Of a stretch of DNA of 5,338 nucleotides, positions 4,120 through 5,338 are shown in pieces; the first letter of the stretch is position 1; each line of letters starts with the position of its first letter. The notes beneath the pieces were generated by a model. It saw only the letters and a program-made list of their open reading frames with translations. It was not told where the DNA came from and searched no databases. The stretch spans positions 16,421 to 21,758 of the forward strand of contig KL571421.1 of NCBI GenBank assembly GCA_000715855.1, given 5' to 3'. The stretch comes from Actinoplanes liguriensis. Its GTDB lineage: Bacteria; Actinomycetota; Actinomycetes; Mycobacteriales; Micromonosporaceae. Both the position numbers and the translations under genes were made by a program.

Positions 4120-5338
4120 TCCATCGTCCGCACCTCCGGGCCCTCACTCCTCGCCGCACGGCGTGCCCCCGGCCACCGGGCAGACCCCCCGATCCGCGGC
4201 GGACGACCCGGGGGTGGCGATCACCACCGAGGACTGGGAGCACGCGCTGATCACCGGGAACGGCCGTCAGGGCGCGCTCTGCTACGGCTCACCGGCGGCA
4301 GTGCGGTTCACCCTCGCCCACGAGGACGTCTTCCAGCCGATCACCGAACCGCTCCCCGCGCCGGCGACCGCCGCGGCCCTGCCACGCCTGCGGGAACTGC
4401 TGGACGACGGCCACTACGCCGAGGCCGCCACCGCGGTGTGCGAGATCGCGGCCGCGGAGCACCCCGGTTACGCCGGGACCCGCTGGATCGACCCGCTGAT
4501 CGGCACGGCGACGCTGACGTTCACCCCGGACCGGCCGGGCGACGGGTGGTCCCGCGGCACCGACTTCCGCACCGGCGTGGTCCGCCACGAGTGGGACGGC
4601 GTGACCTGCGAGTCGTTCGTCTCCCGGCCGGCCGACACCCTGCTCATCCGGGTCACCGGCTGCGGGGGCGCCCTGTCCCTGGCACCGATCCACGGGACGC
4701 CGGAGAGCCCGATCGACTTCACCCGCGACGAGAGTGGCGACACGCTGGTGCTGACCGCGCGCTTTCGCGGCGTGGACTGGCCGGGCGCGCTCGACGGATA
4801 CACCGTGGTGGTGCGCTCATGGCGTACCCCCAGCGGGGTTGTGATCGCCGCCCGGACCGTGCCGGGCCTGACGCCGCGCGAATTCCGCGAGATGCCGGAT
4901 TTCGACACGCTGCTCGCCGAGCATCTCAAGATCCACGCCGGCCTGTACGACCGTGTCCGCCTCACCCTTCCCGACAGGCGCACCGAGCGGCTCTTCGACG
5001 CCGGGCGCTACGCGATCATCAGCAGCACCGGCGCCCGGCCGCCGACCCTGCAGGGCGTCTGGAGCGGCACCTGGTCACCGCCGTGGCGCAGCGGCTGGAC
5101 GATCGACGGCAACCTGCAGGCCGCCCTGCTCGCGGTGCACACCACCGGCACGCCCGAGCTCATGCCGCCCGTCTTCGACCTGCTCGACTCCCTCCGCGAG
5201 GATCTGCGCGAGAACGCCCGCCGCCTCTACGGGCTGCCCGGCCTCTACGCCCCCGCCCACCTCGGCACGCACGGCCGGCAGAACCATTTCGGGCCGGTCT
5301 GGTGCCTGACGTTCTGGACCGCCGGCGCGGCCTGGCTC
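4103..5338 (+). CDS. GH95-type glycoside hydrolase (alpha-L-fucosidase family), N-terminal part, cut by the window end
   Basis: The open frame gives 412 residues and continues past the edge; GH95 enzymes are usually 700-800 residues. They are inverting exo-glycosidases, mostly acting on alpha-1,2-linked L-fucose, with some relatives acting on L-galactose. Residues 1-37 are Pro/Ser-rich and look like neither a signal peptide nor a membrane segment. From about 38 the N-terminal beta domain starts, with WEHALITGNGRQGALCYG (45-62) matching the family motif around GNGRLGA. The catalytic barrel begins later: LQGVWSGTWSPPW (316-328) and TIDGNLQ (333-339). In the Bifidobacterium enzyme AfcA, two Asn (N421, N423) hold the catalytic water with D766; here the first aligns with D335 and the second with N337. 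The catalytic acid and base lie beyond the window. GTG 4103 is preferred from the promoter spacing; GTG 4163 and 4214 are alternatives, and 4214 would remove the low-complexity leader. Fucosidase specificity is not certain. Confidence 0.82.
   Translation, partial: MTSSVNPSSAPPGPHSSPHGVPPATGQTPRSAADDPGVAITTEDWEHALITGNGRQGALCYGSPAAVRFTLAHEDVFQPITEPLPAPATAAALPRLRELLDDGHYAEAATAVCEIAAAEHPGYAGTRWIDPLIGTATLTFTPDRPGDGWSRGTDFRTGVVRHEWDGVTCESFVSRPADTLLIRVTGCGGALSLAPIHGTPESPIDFTRDESGDTLVLTARFRGVDWPGALDGYTVVVRSWRTPSGVVIAARTVPGLTPREFREMPDFDTLLAEHLKIHAGLYDRVRLTLPDRRTERLFDAGRYAIISSTGARPPTLQGVWSGTWSPPWRSGWTIDGNLQAALLAVHTTGTPELMPPVFDLLDSLREDLRENARRLYGLPGLYAPAHLGTHGRQNHFGPVWCLTFWTAGAAWL

Overview
The window is very GC-rich coding DNA with GTG starts, abundant G/C third positions and almost no intergenic space. 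The gene families and apparent leaderless starts fit a filamentous actinomycete, perhaps Micromonosporaceae or Streptomyces-like; the genus is an inference from memory, not something the sequence proves.

Left part (1-1441): a single-domain rhodanese on the minus strand (28-450) is divergent from a GlxA/AdpA-type regulator (DJ-1/PfpI domain plus AraC-type HTH) on the plus strand (522-1441). The 71-base gap between them holds two copies of TGGCACTGAT, each part of a small inverted repeat, and a -10-like TAAGAT just before the regulator's ATG. The regulator is broken at 650-667 by 18 bases identical to the Tn5/Nextera mosaic end. About 25 codons of the DJ-1 domain appear to be missing there and the frame changes. 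This is best read as a sequencing-library or assembly artefact, not biology.

Middle part (1444-4057, minus strand): a GH42 beta-galactosidase (2093-4057) is followed 10 bases after its stop by a small single-pass membrane protein of unknown function (1444-2082). A four-unit, 27-bp tandem repeat (1988-2095) covers exactly the stop-start junction of these two genes, so the small protein begins with 9-residue repeats and its true start is ambiguous. Its stop lies two bases from the stop of the convergent regulator.

Right part (4058-5338): an AT-richer 45-base gap separates GH42 from a divergent GH95-type glycosidase (alpha-L-fucosidase family), which runs off the window after 412 codons. The gap carries a good -35/-10 pair for GH42, a weaker pair for GH95 that would give a leaderless GTG start, and an imperfect dyad overlapping both. 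Neither glycosidase shows a signal peptide. Together they could act in the cytoplasm on imported oligosaccharides bearing terminal fucose or a related sugar on beta-galactose, with GH95 uncapping the galactose that GH42 then removes; this is inference.

I see no new defence or mobile system here. The points most worth checking are the mosaic-end scar, the repeat across the stop-start junction, the two shared regulatory gaps, and the Asp in place of the usual first catalytic Asn in the GH95 protein.
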